DNA from: Coriobacteriia bacterium
GTDB lineage: Bacteria > Actinomycetota > Coriobacteriia > Coriobacteriales > Eggerthellaceae
Assembly: GCA_030523425.1 (NCBI GenBank)
Contig: JAUNIP010000001.1
Location: 10,934-74,933 of the forward strand
Length of the DNA: 64,000 bases
Reading direction: 5' to 3'
Shown here: one piece after another, positions 24,569 through 34,700 of the stretch
Layout of the letters: each line of letters starts with the position of its first letter
Numbering within the stretch: the stretch's first letter is position 1
Notes under the pieces: model-generated
Seen by the model: only the letters and a program-made list of their open reading frames with translations
What the model was told of the DNA's origin: nothing
The model's database searches: none
Translations under genes and position numbers: made by a program

Positions 24569-27139
24569 TCAGTCCTGCGCTCCCCCTTCGCGTGAACCGC
24601 CGCTGGGCAGGCCCGTGTTCCCTAAGTTGAAGTCGGTCAGGAGCAATTCTGTTTCTCTGGCAATGCTATCACGTTTGCGCGGCGCAGGGACGATGCCCGT
24701 GCCTTCCGTGAACACCAATTTCTCACCGGTTTCGTCCACGTCGGCTTCGATGACCGAACCGCTGGTCCAGCGGCCTTCCAGAATCTGGTTGGACAGCTCG
24801 TCTTCCAGCAGGCGCTGGATGGCGCGGCGCAGCGGACGGGCGCCGTAGGTGGTGTCGGTGCCTTCCTTTACTATGAGCTTGCAGGCCGCTTCGGTCAGGT
24901 TGATGGTCATGCCTTGCTCGATCAGGCGCTGGCGCAGGTCGTCTACCAGTAGGTTCACAATCTGCATCAGCTCTTCTTCGCCCAAGCTCTTGAACACGAT
25001 AATCTCATCTACGCGGTTCAAGAATTCGGGGCGGAACAGCTTTTTCAGTTCGGTCATGGCGCGGCTGCGAATTTCCTTGTCGGAAAGGCCCTTGCTGCCG
25101 CTGTCGCCGAAGCCCAAGCTGGTGGTCTGCGCAATCTGTTGCGCACCCACGTTGCTGGTCATAATGATAACGGTGTTGCGGAAGTCCACCGTGCGGCCTT
25201 GGGAATCGGTCAGACGGCCTTCTTCCAAAATCTGCAGCAGAATGTTGAACACATCCGGATGCGCCTTTTCAATTTCATCGAACAGCACCACCGAATAGGG
25301 CTTTTGACGCACGGCCTTCGTCAGCTGGCCGCCTTCGTCGAAGCCCACATACCCCGGAGGGCTGCCCACCAAGCGCGATACGCTGTGCTTTTCCATGTAT
25401 TCGGACATGTCCAGGCTGATCAGCGCGTCTTCGGAATTGAACAGGAATTCCGCTAACGCCTTGGAAAGCTCGGTTTTGCCCACGCCGCTGGGGCCTAGGA
25501 AGATGAAACTGCCGGCCGGGCGCTTGGGGTCTTTCAGGCCCGCACGGCTGCGGCGAATGGCCTTGGAAAGCGCGGTCACGGCTTCGTTTTGGCCAATCAC
25601 GCGTTCGTGCAGCACGCTTTCCATGCGCAGCAGCTTTTCGGTTTCGGCCTCGGTCAGGTTGGAAACGGGCACGCCAGTGGTCATGGAAACCACGTCGGCA
25701 ATGTCTTCCACGGTGATTTGCTGGATGTTTTTGGCCGCTGCTTCTTCCCATTCCTTGGCAGCCTTTTCGCGCTGCTCCTTCAGTTGGGCCTCTTCGTCGC
25801 GCAGCTTGGCCGCGCCTTCGAAGTTCTGATCGCCGATGGCACGTTCCTTGCGCGTGCGCACCTGGCGCAGCTTTTCGTCAAGTTCCACCAGTTCAGGCGG
25901 CAGCGTCATGTTGCGAATGCGCATGCGCGCGCCGGCTTCGTCTATGACGTCTATGGCCTTGTCCGGCAGGAAGCGGTCTTGGATGTAGCGGCTAGACATG
26001 CTGACGGCCGCCTGCAGCGCTTCTTCGGTGTAGTGCACCTGGTGGTGTGCCTCGTAGCGGTCGCGCAGGCCCTGCATGATGCGAACGGCCTGCTCTTCGT
26101 TGGGTTCGCCCACGGTGATGGGCTGGAAGCGCCGCTCAAGCGCGCTGTCCTTTTCCAGGTGCTTGCGATATTCTTCGGTGGTGGTAGCGCCAATCACCTG
26201 GATATCGCCGCGGGACAGCGGCGGCTTCAATATGGCCGCCGCGTCTATGGAGCCTTCGGCGGAACCGGCGCCAATCAGGGTGTGCATTTCGTCGATGAAT
26301 AAGATGATGTCGCCTTCGTCCATCACTTCCTTGATGCACTTCTTCAGGCGCTCTTCGAATTCGCCGCGGTACTTCGAACCGGCCACCAGGGCAGAAACAT
26401 CCAGCGTGAACAGGCGCTTGTTGCGTAAAATATCCGGCACTTGGTTGGACACTATCAGCTGCGCTAAGCCTTCGGCCACGGCGGTTTTGCCCACGCCGGG
26501 CTCACCAATCAGCAGCGGGTTGTTCTTCTGGCGGCGCGAAAGCACCTGCATCACGCGCTCGATTTCGCCCGCACGGCCGATGACCGGGTCAAGCTTGCCT
26601 TCGCGCGCCTTCTGCGTCAAGTCGGTGCCAAATTCCTTCAGCACGCTTTCGCCTTCACGCGTGACGCCGTCAAACACGTTGCGACCGGCATACACCGGGC
26701 TTTGGCCCACCAAGTCGTTCAGCGCGCCGCGGATGGCATCGCCGGAAACGTTCATGCGCGAAAGAACCTCCAGCGCCGTGCCTTCGCCTTCGCGCACAAT
26801 GCCCAGAAGCAAGTGTTCCGTGGAAATGTAGCTTTGCCCCATCTGCATGGCTTCGCGCAGGCTGTTTTCCAGCACGCGCTTCACGCGCGGGGTGAACGAA
26901 AGGTGGCCCGAAACGTCAGCGTTTTCGTCGATGGCCACGCATTCGCGGATGCCGGCCACCACGCCTTCGTAGGTGACGCCCAAGCGGTCAAGCGACTGTG
27001 CCGCCAAGCCGTCCGCTTCCTTGATCAGGCCTAACAGCACATGTTCGGTGCCCACATACGGCTGGTGCAAACCGCGCGCTTCTTCCTGCGCCAGTACCAG
27101 CACCTTGCGGGCCTTGTCGGTGAATTTTTCGAAAGACAT
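24569..27139 (-). CDS. clpC: ClpC-type AAA+ chaperone of the Clp protease
   Basis: 856 residues in the ClpC order: two Clp-N repeats (1-150), first AAA+ domain with GEPGVGKT, a UVR-containing middle region ([24 protein letters not shown]) that binds adaptors, and a second AAA+ domain with [22 protein letters not shown] and a ClpB-type D2-small C-terminus. It unfolds substrates for ClpP. A CIRCE operator 42 bp upstream puts it under HrcA heat-shock control rather than, or besides, CtsR. Confidence 0.97.
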   Translation of the reverse strand: MSFEKFTDKARKVLVLAQEEARGLHQPYVGTEHVLLGLIKEADGLAAQSLDRLGVTYEGVVAGIRECVAIDENADVSGHLSFTPRVKRVLENSLREAMQMGQSYISTEHLLLGIVREGEGTALEVLSRMNVSGDAIRGALNDLVGQSPVYAGRNVFDGVTREGESVLKEFGTDLTQKAREGKLDPVIGRAGEIERVMQVLSRRQKNNPLLIGEPGVGKTAVAEGLAQLIVSNQVPDILRNKRLFTLDVSALVAGSKYRGEFEERLKKCIKEVMDEGDIILFIDEMHTLIGAGSAEGSIDAAAILKPPLSRGDIQVIGATTTEEYRKHLEKDSALERRFQPITVGEPNEEQAVRIMQGLRDRYEAHHQVHYTEEALQAAVSMSSRYIQDRFLPDKAIDVIDEAGARMRIRNMTLPPELVELDEKLRQVRTRKERAIGDQNFEGAAKLRDEEAQLKEQREKAAKEWEEAAAKNIQQITVEDIADVVSMTTGVPVSNLTEAETEKLLRMESVLHERVIGQNEAVTALSKAIRRSRAGLKDPKRPAGSFIFLGPSGVGKTELSKALAEFLFNSEDALISLDMSEYMEKHSVSRLVGSPPGYVGFDEGGQLTKAVRQKPYSVVLFDEIEKAHPDVFNILLQILEEGRLTDSQGRTVDFRNTVIIMTSNVGAQQIAQTTSLGFGDSGSKGLSDKEIRSRAMTELKKLFRPEFLNRVDEIIVFKSLGEEELMQIVNLLVDDLRQRLIEQGMTINLTEAACKLIVKEGTDTTYGARPLRRAIQRLLEDELSNQILEGRWTSGSVIEADVDETGEKLVFTEGTGIVPAPRKRDSIARETELLLTDFNLGNTGLPSGGSREGGAQD

Positions 27140-27181
27140 GAAACCTCAGCTCTCACGGGGTTAGTAGTGTTCCGCGCCATT

Positions 27182-27208
27182 TTAGCACTCTAGGCCCCCG
27201 AGTGCCAA
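27182..27208 (-). promoter_or_regulatory. CIRCE operator (HrcA) of clpC
   Basis: Inverted repeat TTAGCACTC-N9-GAGTGCCAA on the plus strand (minus: TTGGCACTC-N9-GAGTGCTAA), one mismatch from the consensus. It lies 43 bp upstream of the clpC start codon, as expected for an HrcA repressor site. Confidence 0.92.
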
Positions 27209-27353
27209 ACCTGCAGGAAAAACCCACGCCCGTGTTGACGCGGCCGTCGGCGGCGAAGACGCCGACGTGCGAAAACACCCGCTGATTGAGAAATACAAAT
27301 CCGCCGCAATCTGTGATACCATGAATTGTAATCATGTAATACAGGAGGTAAAC

Positions 27354-27665
27354 ATGGATGCTATGGTAAGTGGGCGCGTGCCTGTGCAGGTTAAAGAGCA
27401 CGGCGCGCGCATTCTGGCAGAGATAGGCGCCACGCAATCCCAGCTCATACAGGCAGCATACGAATACCTTATCGCGGAAGGGAAACTGCCTGCTCCGGCG
27501 GAAAAGCTTCGCGGCGGCGGCGCCCTCAAGGAACAAGACATCAAGGACCTTGAGGACTTTATCAACAAGACCACGGTTAAGGTTGACCCTTCTTTTTGGG
27601 AAGGCTTTGACCTGAAGGAAGAACTTGCGCGGGGAAGGGCGGCAGACTATGAGGCTCTTGCTTGA
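27354..27665 (+). CDS. Antitoxin of a PIN-type toxin-antitoxin pair
   Basis: 103 residues from the ATG at 27354, preceded by AGGAGG. The N-terminus (MDAMVSGRVPVQVKEHGARILAEIGATQSQLIQAAYEYL) looks like a ribbon-helix-helix DNA-binding domain of the RelB/DinJ kind; the acidic C-terminal half (DIKDLEDFINK, DPSFWEGFDLKEEL) would neutralise the toxin. It overlaps the PIN gene by 17 bp. Two TGTAAT direct repeats (27327-27340) precede the ribosome-binding site. Confidence 0.75.
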   Translation: MDAMVSGRVPVQVKEHGARILAEIGATQSQLIQAAYEYLIAEGKLPAPAEKLRGGGALKEQDIKDLEDFINKTTVKVDPSFWEGFDLKEELARGRAADYEALA

Positions 27666-28098
27666 CACCACTGTGCTTATTGATTACTTCGGGCAGCGCG
27701 AACCCTTCTACGACGACTGCGTGAAGCTGCTGGTTATGCAAGCGGTTGCAGACGCCGAATTATGGTCTTCTGCGAAGTCGTACACCGACGTATTTTATGT
27801 TCTGAGAAAAACCATGGATGCTGGCAAGGTGCAGGACCTGTTCCTGAACTCGTTCGACCGGATTAAACCCTGCACCATTGACAGCACGGTTTTGCGGGAA
27901 GCGTCGCTTCGGCATTGGGACGATTTCGAAGATTGCCTGGTGGCGGTATGTGCCGAACGGCTGAAGGCGGACTACCTTATCACGCGGGATGTCGCTGGCT
28001 TTTCGCAGGCAAAAACGCCGGCTCTTTCGCCGAAAGACTTCCTGGCGATGATAGAACGCGACTACGGCGTAACGTATGACGTCATAGATTGGCCCTAA
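27649..28098 (+). CDS. PIN-domain ribonuclease toxin (VapC-like)
   Basis: 149 residues. PIN acidic residues are visible: D in LLLDTTVLIDYF (D5, D11), E/D in the central WSSAKSYTDVFY region and D-x-x-D/L in HWDDFEDCLVAVCAERLKADYLITRD (two Asp clusters plus the terminal TRD). VapC-like toxins cleave tRNA or rRNA. The last 45 bp of the gene form part of the 162-bp inverted repeat duplicated at 31494-31655, where a remnant of this 3' end can be seen. Confidence 0.88.
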   Translation: MRLLLDTTVLIDYFGQREPFYDDCVKLLVMQAVADAELWSSAKSYTDVFYVLRKTMDAGKVQDLFLNSFDRIKPCTIDSTVLREASLRHWDDFEDCLVAVCAERLKADYLITRDVAGFSQAKTPALSPKDFLAMIERDYGVTYDVIDWP

Positions 28099-28215
28099 CG
28101 CACGCTGTTTCGGGCGGCTGCGCGTGCGTCAAGGTGCCTGTCAGGAAAGGCCAGCTCCCAGTGCGCGAGCTTGTTCCAGGCCGGGGTTGCCTTCTATGGC
28201 GCCCACCTCGTAGAC
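28054..28215 (+). repeat. Left arm of a 162-bp inverted repeat
   Basis: Reverse complement of 31494-31655 with a single mismatch over 162 bp and no gaps. It contains the 3' end of the PIN gene on the plus strand and a complete copy of the flavoprotein gene's last ~25 codons on the minus strand (28142-28215). It includes an 8-bp stem hairpin ACGCACGC / GCGTGCGT. Confidence 0.95.
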
Positions 28216-28377
28216 AAATTCCTCCGTCCCCCTGTCTCCCCTTGGGAAGGCTGTGTGCAGTTGTCGGGAAAAATTAAGGTGGGGTGCCCATTTGGGCGCA
28301 AGTGTGATACCCTTTGCAAGTCACTCTGTTGAGGCGGCAGGTTTTCTGCGCGCTCAAGCACGTTTTGGAGGCAGAAC

Positions 28378-28710
28378 ATGAAAATTTTTGGTTTGGGTAT
28401 GCCTGAACTTATCATCATCTTGGTGGTCATTCTTATCATCTTTGGCCCCAAGAACCTTCCCAAGCTGGGTGCCGCGCTGGGCAAGGGCGTGAAGAACCTG
28501 CGCGACGGCATGGGCGCCGGCAAGAAGAAGAAGGCCGAAGAAGCCGCCGCCGCAGAAGCCACCACCGATGCTGCGGAAACCACGGTTACCGAACAGCTGC
28601 CCACGGTGGAAGCCGAAGTGACCGAAGTGGAAGCCGAAGCCGCGGAAGAGGCACCCAAGAAGAAGGTTGTCCGCGTGGTGAAGAAGACGGCGGAAGAAGC
28701 CGCAGAATAA
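28378..28710 (+). CDS. tatA: TatA-family twin-arginine translocase subunit
   Basis: 110 residues: short periplasmic start, one membrane helix (about 6-24: [18 protein letters not shown]), the [10 protein letters not shown] hinge, an amphipathic helix ([15 protein letters not shown]) and an unusually long Ala/Glu-rich, then Lys-rich tail. It forms the pore-like part of the Tat pathway exporting folded, often cofactor-bearing proteins. TatA versus TatB cannot be separated firmly; the FGP motif favours TatA. A GGAGG-type site precedes the ATG. It is alone, without tatC next to it. Confidence 0.93.
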   Translation: MKIFGLGMPELIIILVVILIIFGPKNLPKLGAALGKGVKNLRDGMGAGKKKKAEEAAAAEATTDAAETTVTEQLPTVEAEVTEVEAEAAEEAPKKKVVRVVKKTAEEAAE

Positions 28711-28811
28711 TAACCCGGTATTTCAGTAGCACTACCGCGCCCGGAGCCCGTTCGCGAAAACGAACAGCCCTGGGCGTGTTTACGTAATCAAAACAAGTAA
28801 GGTGGATTTGC

Positions 28812-29288
28812 ATGGCAACAACCAACAGCGACTACATTCTGACTCCCGAAGGCAAGGAAAAGCTGGAGGAAGAACTTCACTTCCTGGAAACTGAAAAGCG
28901 CGCGGAAATTGGCGAGCGCATCAAGGTGGCCCGCGAATTCGGCGACATTTCCGAAAATTCGGAATACGACGACGCCAAGAACGAGCAGGGCATGGTGGAA
29001 GCGCGCATCGCCGAAATCAACCACATCCTTTCGGAGGCCACGGTGGTTTCGTCTTCCAAGCGTTCCACCAAGATTAACATCGGCAGCACGGTGCAGCTGG
29101 AAATGAATGGCCAGCCCCGCACGTTTACCATTGTGGGCGCCGCCGAAAGCGACGTGGCTGAAGGCAAGATTTCCAACGAATCGGCCGTGGGCGCCGCGCT
29201 TTTGGGCCATCGCAAGGGCGACACGGTGAAGGCCACAGGCCCCACTGGGCGTGAAATCGAACTGGTCATCATCAAAGTTTCCAATTAG
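28812..29288 (+). CDS. greA: Transcription elongation factor GreA
   Basis: 158 residues, standard length. N-terminal coiled-coil antiparallel helices carrying the tip acids (AREFGDISENSEYDDAK) that enter the RNA polymerase secondary channel, then the FKBP-like C-terminal domain with SAVGAALLGHRKGDTV. It rescues backtracked polymerase by stimulating transcript cleavage. Followed by a strong terminator. Confidence 0.97.
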   Translation: MATTNSDYILTPEGKEKLEEELHFLETEKRAEIGERIKVAREFGDISENSEYDDAKNEQGMVEARIAEINHILSEATVVSSSKRSTKINIGSTVQLEMNGQPRTFTIVGAAESDVAEGKISNESAVGAALLGHRKGDTVKATGPTGREIELVIIKVSN

Positions 29289-29315
29289 GCCCGCATAGTT
29301 TGAAGGATTAGGCAT

Positions 29316-29355
29316 CGGGCGGGCTTCTGAAACGCAAAGAAGCTCGCCCGTTTTT
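29316..29355 (+). terminator. Rho-independent terminator after greA
   Basis: Stem CGGGCGGGCTTCT / AGAAGCTCGCCCG (one mismatch, ~9-base loop) followed by TTTTT, between greA and lysS. Confidence 0.85.
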
Positions 29356-29375
29356 GTGCACAGGTAAGGAATATC

Positions 29376-30884
29376 ATGGCAGACACCCAAGAAACCCCGC
29401 AGGCCGCCGAAGCGGTGGAAGACGATCCCATTGAGGTGCGCCGCGCCAAGCGCGAAGCGCTGATTGCCGCCGGCGCCGACCCGTATGGCCACGCGTTTGC
29501 GTATTCGCACCACGTTGACCAGTTGGATGCGCTGTACGCCGGCTTGGAAGACGGCGCCACCACCGAAGACGAAGTGGCGGTGTGCGGCCGCATTATGGCC
29601 AAGCGCGTGCAGGGCAAGTGCAGCTTTTTGGAGCTGCGTGACACCACGGGCACCATTCAGCTGTTCTGCCGCATCAACGCTTTGGGCGAAGAAGCCTATG
29701 AGCAGCTGAAAGACCTGGATGTAGGCGACTGGATTGGCGTGCACGGCGCCATGATGCGCACCCGTCGCGGCCAGCTTTCCGTGGCGGTTGCCGCCTTCGA
29801 GCTGCTATCCAAAAGCCTGCGCCCGCTGCCGGAAAAGTTCCACGGCTTGGCGGACAAGGAACTGCGCTATCGCCAGCGCTACGTGGACTTGATTGCCAAC
29901 CCCGAAGTGAAGGACACCTTCGCCAAGCGCTCCAGAATTGTCAGCGCCATTCGCCGCTATATGGATTCCCAGGAATTCTTCGAAGTGGAAACGCCGTTTC
30001 TGCATTCTATTATGGGCGGCGCAAACGCCAAGCCCTTCACCACGCATTTCAACGCGTTAGACCGCGACTATTACCTGCGCATTGCCACAGAGCTGCCGCT
30101 GAAGCGCCTGCTGGTGGGCGGCTTTGAGCGCGTGTACGAAATAGGGCGCCAGTTCCGCAACGAAGGCATGGACCCTTACCACAACCCCGAATTCACCACC
30201 ATGGAAGCCTACCAGGCGTTCACCGACCTTTCCGGCATGATGACGCTGACGCAAGGCGCCATCCAGGCCGCCGCGGCCGCCGCGTGCGAAAGCCTGACCG
30301 TGGAATACCAGGGGCACCACATTGAGCTGGGCGGCACCTGGCGCGTGGCCACCATGTGCGAATTGGCCTCCGAAGGTGCGGGGGAAGACATTTCGTTTGA
30401 CCGCACGCGCGAAGAGCTGGTGGACATTCTGGAGCGCAACGGCGCTCACGCGGAAAACGCCTGGGGCAAGGGCAAGCTGATCGCGGAAATCTTTGAGGCT
30501 GTGGCCGAAGAGAAGCTGATCCAGCCCACGTTTGTGACCGAGCATCCGCTGGAGATTTCGCCTTTGGCCAAGAAGAACCCGGCCGACCCCAACTTCACCC
30601 AGCGCTTCGAGCTGTTCATTTGCGGCCACGAGTACGCCAACGCTTTCACGGAACTGAACGACCCCGTTGACCAGGCCGAACGCTTCCAGGCCCAGGTGGA
30701 CGCGAAGGGTTTGGGCGACGACGAGGCCATGGGCTTCGACCACGACTACATCCGCGCCCTGGAATACGGCATGCCCCCCGCAGGCGGTGTGGGCATAGGC
30801 ATAGACCGTCTGGTAATGCTGCTAACCAACAGCCCCACCATCCGCGATGTCCTGCTGTTTCCCCATATGAGGGAAGAAGCTTAA
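29376..30884 (+). CDS. lysS: Lysyl-tRNA synthetase, class II
   Basis: 502 residues. OB-fold anticodon-binding domain (about 65-165) then the class II core: motif 1 region [17 protein letters not shown], motif 2 [17 protein letters not shown] and motif 3 [14 protein letters not shown]. It charges tRNA-Lys. It follows the greA terminator by only ~20 bp, so its promoter must overlap the terminator region or rely on read-through. Confidence 0.97.
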   Translation: MADTQETPQAAEAVEDDPIEVRRAKREALIAAGADPYGHAFAYSHHVDQLDALYAGLEDGATTEDEVAVCGRIMAKRVQGKCSFLELRDTTGTIQLFCRINALGEEAYEQLKDLDVGDWIGVHGAMMRTRRGQLSVAVAAFELLSKSLRPLPEKFHGLADKELRYRQRYVDLIANPEVKDTFAKRSRIVSAIRRYMDSQEFFEVETPFLHSIMGGANAKPFTTHFNALDRDYYLRIATELPLKRLLVGGFERVYEIGRQFRNEGMDPYHNPEFTTMEAYQAFTDLSGMMTLTQGAIQAAAAAACESLTVEYQGHHIELGGTWRVATMCELASEGAGEDISFDRTREELVDILERNGAHAENAWGKGKLIAEIFEAVAEEKLIQPTFVTEHPLEISPLAKKNPADPNFTQRFELFICGHEYANAFTELNDPVDQAERFQAQVDAKGLGDDEAMGFDHDYIRALEYGMPPAGGVGIGIDRLVMLLTNSPTIRDVLLFPHMREEA

Positions 30885-31028
30885 GAGCTTGGAACATCTT
30901 TGGGGCGCCAGTTCGCCCCGCCAGGGGAACAAACAGCAGGACCGCGCTCCCGCGCGAAAGACAGTACCCCTCAATGTCGTGCGCGTGATACGATGGGGAT
31001 GTTTCAATCTGAGCCTTAGGGGGGAATT

Positions 31029-31568
31029 ATGGCAAACATACTGGTGGTGCATGGCAGTCCGCGGCCTAATGGGAATTCTAAGATGCTGGCGGATGCCTTC
31101 ATGGAAGGCGCACGCGAAGCTGGCAACAGCGTGGAATACGTGGATGTGGGGCGCATGAGCATAGCCGGCTGCAAGGCGTGCGAGTACTGCTTCAAACATG
31201 AAGGCGCCTGCGTTCAGCAAGATGACATGCAGCCGCTGTACGAAAAGCTGCACTGGGCGGACATGTTGGTGTACGACTTCCCCCTGTATTTCTACACGTA
31301 TCCGGCGCAGATCAAGGCCTTCATGGACCGCATGTTCTGCGGCATGGTGAAGCCCTTCGGCATCAAGCGCGTGGCGCTGCTTTTGTGCTTCGAAGATAAG
31401 GACGCCTCCACGGCCAACGGCCTGATCCAAAGCTTCCGCATTGCGTGCAACTACTGCAAGCAGGAAATCGTAGGCGAAGTGGTGGTGAATAACGTCTACG
31501 AAGTGGGCGCCATAGAAGGCAACCCCGGCCTGGAACAAGCTCGCGCACTGGGAGCTGGCCTTTCCTGA
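31029..31568 (+). CDS. Flavodoxin-like NADPH-dependent FMN reductase
   Basis: 179 residues with the flavodoxin-like fold: MANILVVHGSPRPNGNSKMLADAF (phosphate-binding loop) and DFPLYFYTYPAQIKAFMDRM. A CKACEYC segment (about 46-52) places three Cys near the flavin, as in iron-sulfur flavoprotein-type or azoreductase-like relatives, though the classic compact ISF spacing is not certain. Likely an FMN-dependent oxidoreductase with unknown acceptor. A GGGGG-rich site precedes the ATG. The last ~25 codons lie in the 162-bp inverted repeat. Confidence 0.9.
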   Translation: MANILVVHGSPRPNGNSKMLADAFMEGAREAGNSVEYVDVGRMSIAGCKACEYCFKHEGACVQQDDMQPLYEKLHWADMLVYDFPLYFYTYPAQIKAFMDRMFCGMVKPFGIKRVALLLCFEDKDASTANGLIQSFRIACNYCKQEIVGEVVVNNVYEVGAIEGNPGLEQARALGAGLS

Positions 31569-31655
31569 CAGGCACCTTGACGCACGCGCAGCCGCCCGAA
31601 ACAGCGTGCGTTAGGGCCAATCTATGACGTCATACGTTACGCCGTAGTCGCGTTC
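31494..31655 (-). repeat. Right arm of the 162-bp inverted repeat
   Basis: Partner of 28054-28215. Contains the 3' end of the flavoprotein gene in place and, on the minus strand, a remnant of the last 14 codons of the PIN toxin gene. Confidence 0.95.
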
Positions 31656-31733
31656 ACGGGAGACAAGGGGCCGCGGCGGGATTAGGATAGCTCACTGCAA
31701 GACCTGGCGAAGCGTCTGACCTGCGCCAACAAG

Positions 31734-34700
31734 CTAGTGCTTGGCGTTCATGATCAGCATTTGCAGGCGGTTTTCCACGTTGGCGAAGCTGACGTCGGGG
31801 TCATAGTCTAGCGGCAGGATTTGCGCTTCGGGGTACAGTTCCTTCAGGCGTTTGGAGATGCCGCGGCCCACCACGTGGTTGGGCAGGCAGCCAAAGGGCT
31901 GCAGAATCACGAAGTTGCGGCAGCCGTGCGCGGCGTGATGCAGAATTTCGCCAGGGATCAGCACGCCTTCGCCGGCATCGAACGTGTGGTGGATGATGGG
32001 GTCGGAAGCCTGCACCAGTTCGGGCATGCGCGTGGCTGGCCGGTACAGCGGGTGCGCGCTGGCAATTTTGTCCGCCGTGTTGTGCGCCAATTCGAACACG
32101 TTGTTTTCTATGCTGAACAGCGTCTTTTCGCTGAAGGGCTTGTCCAGGTTGTATTCTTTGTTTTGGGCATCCTTGTAAAAATATGACTTGCGGATGACGT
32201 CGGTCATGCGGGCTTCTATGATTTCGAAGCCGTTGCGCTCCAGATAGTCTTCTATTTCGTGGTTGGCGCCCGGGTGGAAGTTCAGCAGGTATTCGCCCAC
32301 TATGAGCACCTTCGGCCGCGGGGTGCTGCGGTCGTAGCGCACGCCCTTCATAAGGGCAATGCCCTTGGCGAACCCGCGCTTCGCCCCGCGGATGCCATGC
32401 GCGGCCATGCCGTCCACGGTCAGCTTCAGCGCCTGGTCAAAGGCCTCGTTCGCGCTTCCGGGCACCAATTCGTAGGGGCGCATCTTGCGCAGCAGTTCTT
32501 CCAGCGCGTCAATCATGGGCAGGCCATACGCAATGCGGATGGCCGTCAGCAGGTTCATTTTGAACCCGGGGTGAATGTTGTGGTAGTCAACGTCGTCGTT
32601 GGTGACGATGGGCACCTGGGCATACCCGGCGTCGTCAAGAGCCTTACGCGTTAGGCTGGCGTAGTGGGTCAAGCGGCAGTCGCCGATGTATTTGCCCTGC
32701 GCCACGGCCACGTTGTCCAGGTCGTATGCGCCGCTTTCCAGTTCGGCCAACAGTTCGCCAATCACAATTTGGCACGGGAAGCAGATGTCGTTGTGCACGT
32801 ATTTCTTACCCAGGCGAATAGCCTGTTCGTGCCCTACGCCTATGGAAACCGCATTCAGGCCTTGGCCCTTGAATGCTGCAGCCAGCAGCATGGAAAAAGC
32901 ATGGGACGTGTTAGGCACCAGCACCGTTTTGGTGGCCTTGTCCTGCTTGGTGAACTTCACCGGGTAGGGGTCGGTCAGCTCGTGCACCTTCAGCGCTTCG
33001 TGCTTGGCTCGGTGCATGTTCACCGTTTCGATGAACGACCGCACGCGGATGCGCAGCGGGCCTTGGATGTCGCTTTCGTCCACCTTCAGCACCAGCGGCG
33101 TCTTGCCGCTGATTTCACGCATCAGGCGGATGATTTCGTCGGAAAGGTACGCGTCATGCCCGCAACCGAAGCTGACAATCTGCACGTATTCCAGGTTTTC
33201 GCTGCCGGCGGCCACCATGGCGGTGGAAAGCATGCGCGCGTGGAAGTTGTTCACCACGTCTATCAGGCTCTTGCTTAGGTCTACGCCCGTGGCCCCCGGC
33301 ACGCTGTCAGCCGTGAGCACAGGGATGCCTCGCTCGGTGAAGAACTGCGGCAAGTCGTGGTTCACCAGGGCGTCGTTTTGGTAGGGCCTGCTGGCCAACA
33401 CCACGGCGTAGGTGCCCTTCTTGCGGCAGTCGCGCATGATTTCGCCCCCGCGGCGCTCCAACGTTTCGCGGAAGGTGCGCTGAGCGGCGTCGGCCAGGCG
33501 CAGGGCTTCATTTACATGCTGCGCACTAATGCCGAAGTTCGTTCGAAAATAATCCGCCAACTGCCGCTGCCGATCCGCTTCGGTATACCAGTGGAACAGC
33601 GGGTCGTCATACACCACGTCAAAGTGCCTTTCGGGATTGTCCGAATTGCGGATGACCATGGCGTAACCCTTCACCACCGCGCACATGGAAACGCTGGTGC
33701 TTTCAGTGTTTTCGGTGGGCACCGTGGTGATAACCGGCATGAAGATGCGATCTACCTGCTTGTCCACCAAGTCGCGCATGTGGCCGTGCACCAGCTTGGC
33801 GGGGAAACATACGGTGTCGGAAGCAACTGCGGGAAGCCCGCGTTCGTACAGCTTGCGATTGGAAGGGCGGCTGAAGCGCACCGTGAAGCCCAGGCTTTCC
33901 CACAGCACCCGCCAAAACGGGGCGCTGTCCCAGTAGAAAAGCACGCGCGGCAAGCCTATGACCTGGCCATTCGGCGGCAGCACCTGTTCGTGTTCCCACT
34001 TCTGGAACAGCAAGCGCTCGCGTTCGTCAAACAGGTTCGGCACGCTTTCTTGAGCTTCGCGCACCTGCTGAATTTGGCTGCGCACGGCGGCGTCTTGGGG
34101 GTCACCAACCACTTCGCCCTTCGGGCAGCGGTTGCCAATCACAAACTGCGACCCGTTGTTGAACACGATGCGCGTACGGTTGCACCCGTTAGCGCACCAC
34201 GGGCACACCAAGTTGGTTTCTTGTTCGTAGGAAAAATCATCCAGCGCGTCCAAGCCGATGAACGTGGATGCCGGCAAAACGCCATTCTGCGCGGCTTCCT
34301 GCATATGCTGGCGTGTGAGCATAGCCGCGCCGATGGCACCCATCAGGCCCGGATACGGCGCGCGGGTGACGCTGTGCCCCACGTATTGCTCGAAGGCGCG
34401 CAGCACCGCGTCGTTGCGGAAGGTGCCGCCCTGCACCACAATGTTTGGCCCCAGCGAATCCAAGTTTGACACGCGAATGACCTTGGTAAACACGTTTTCT
34501 ATGATGGAACGGCACAGGCCCGCCATAATGTCGTCGGGCGTCTTGCCGTTTTTCTGCTCGGTCACAATGGAGCTGTTCATGAACACGGTGCAGCGGCTTC
34601 CCAGCACCGCAGGGTCCTTCGCGCGGAAGGCCGCCTCCGCAATGCTGCGCACCGGAATGCCCAGGCTGGAAGCGAACGTTTCCAAGAACGACCCGCAGCC

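Noticed and set aside
28142-28215. Extra plus-strand gene after the PIN toxin
   Set aside because: This is the inverted copy of the flavoprotein 3' end; the plus-strand frame is a by-product of the repeat.
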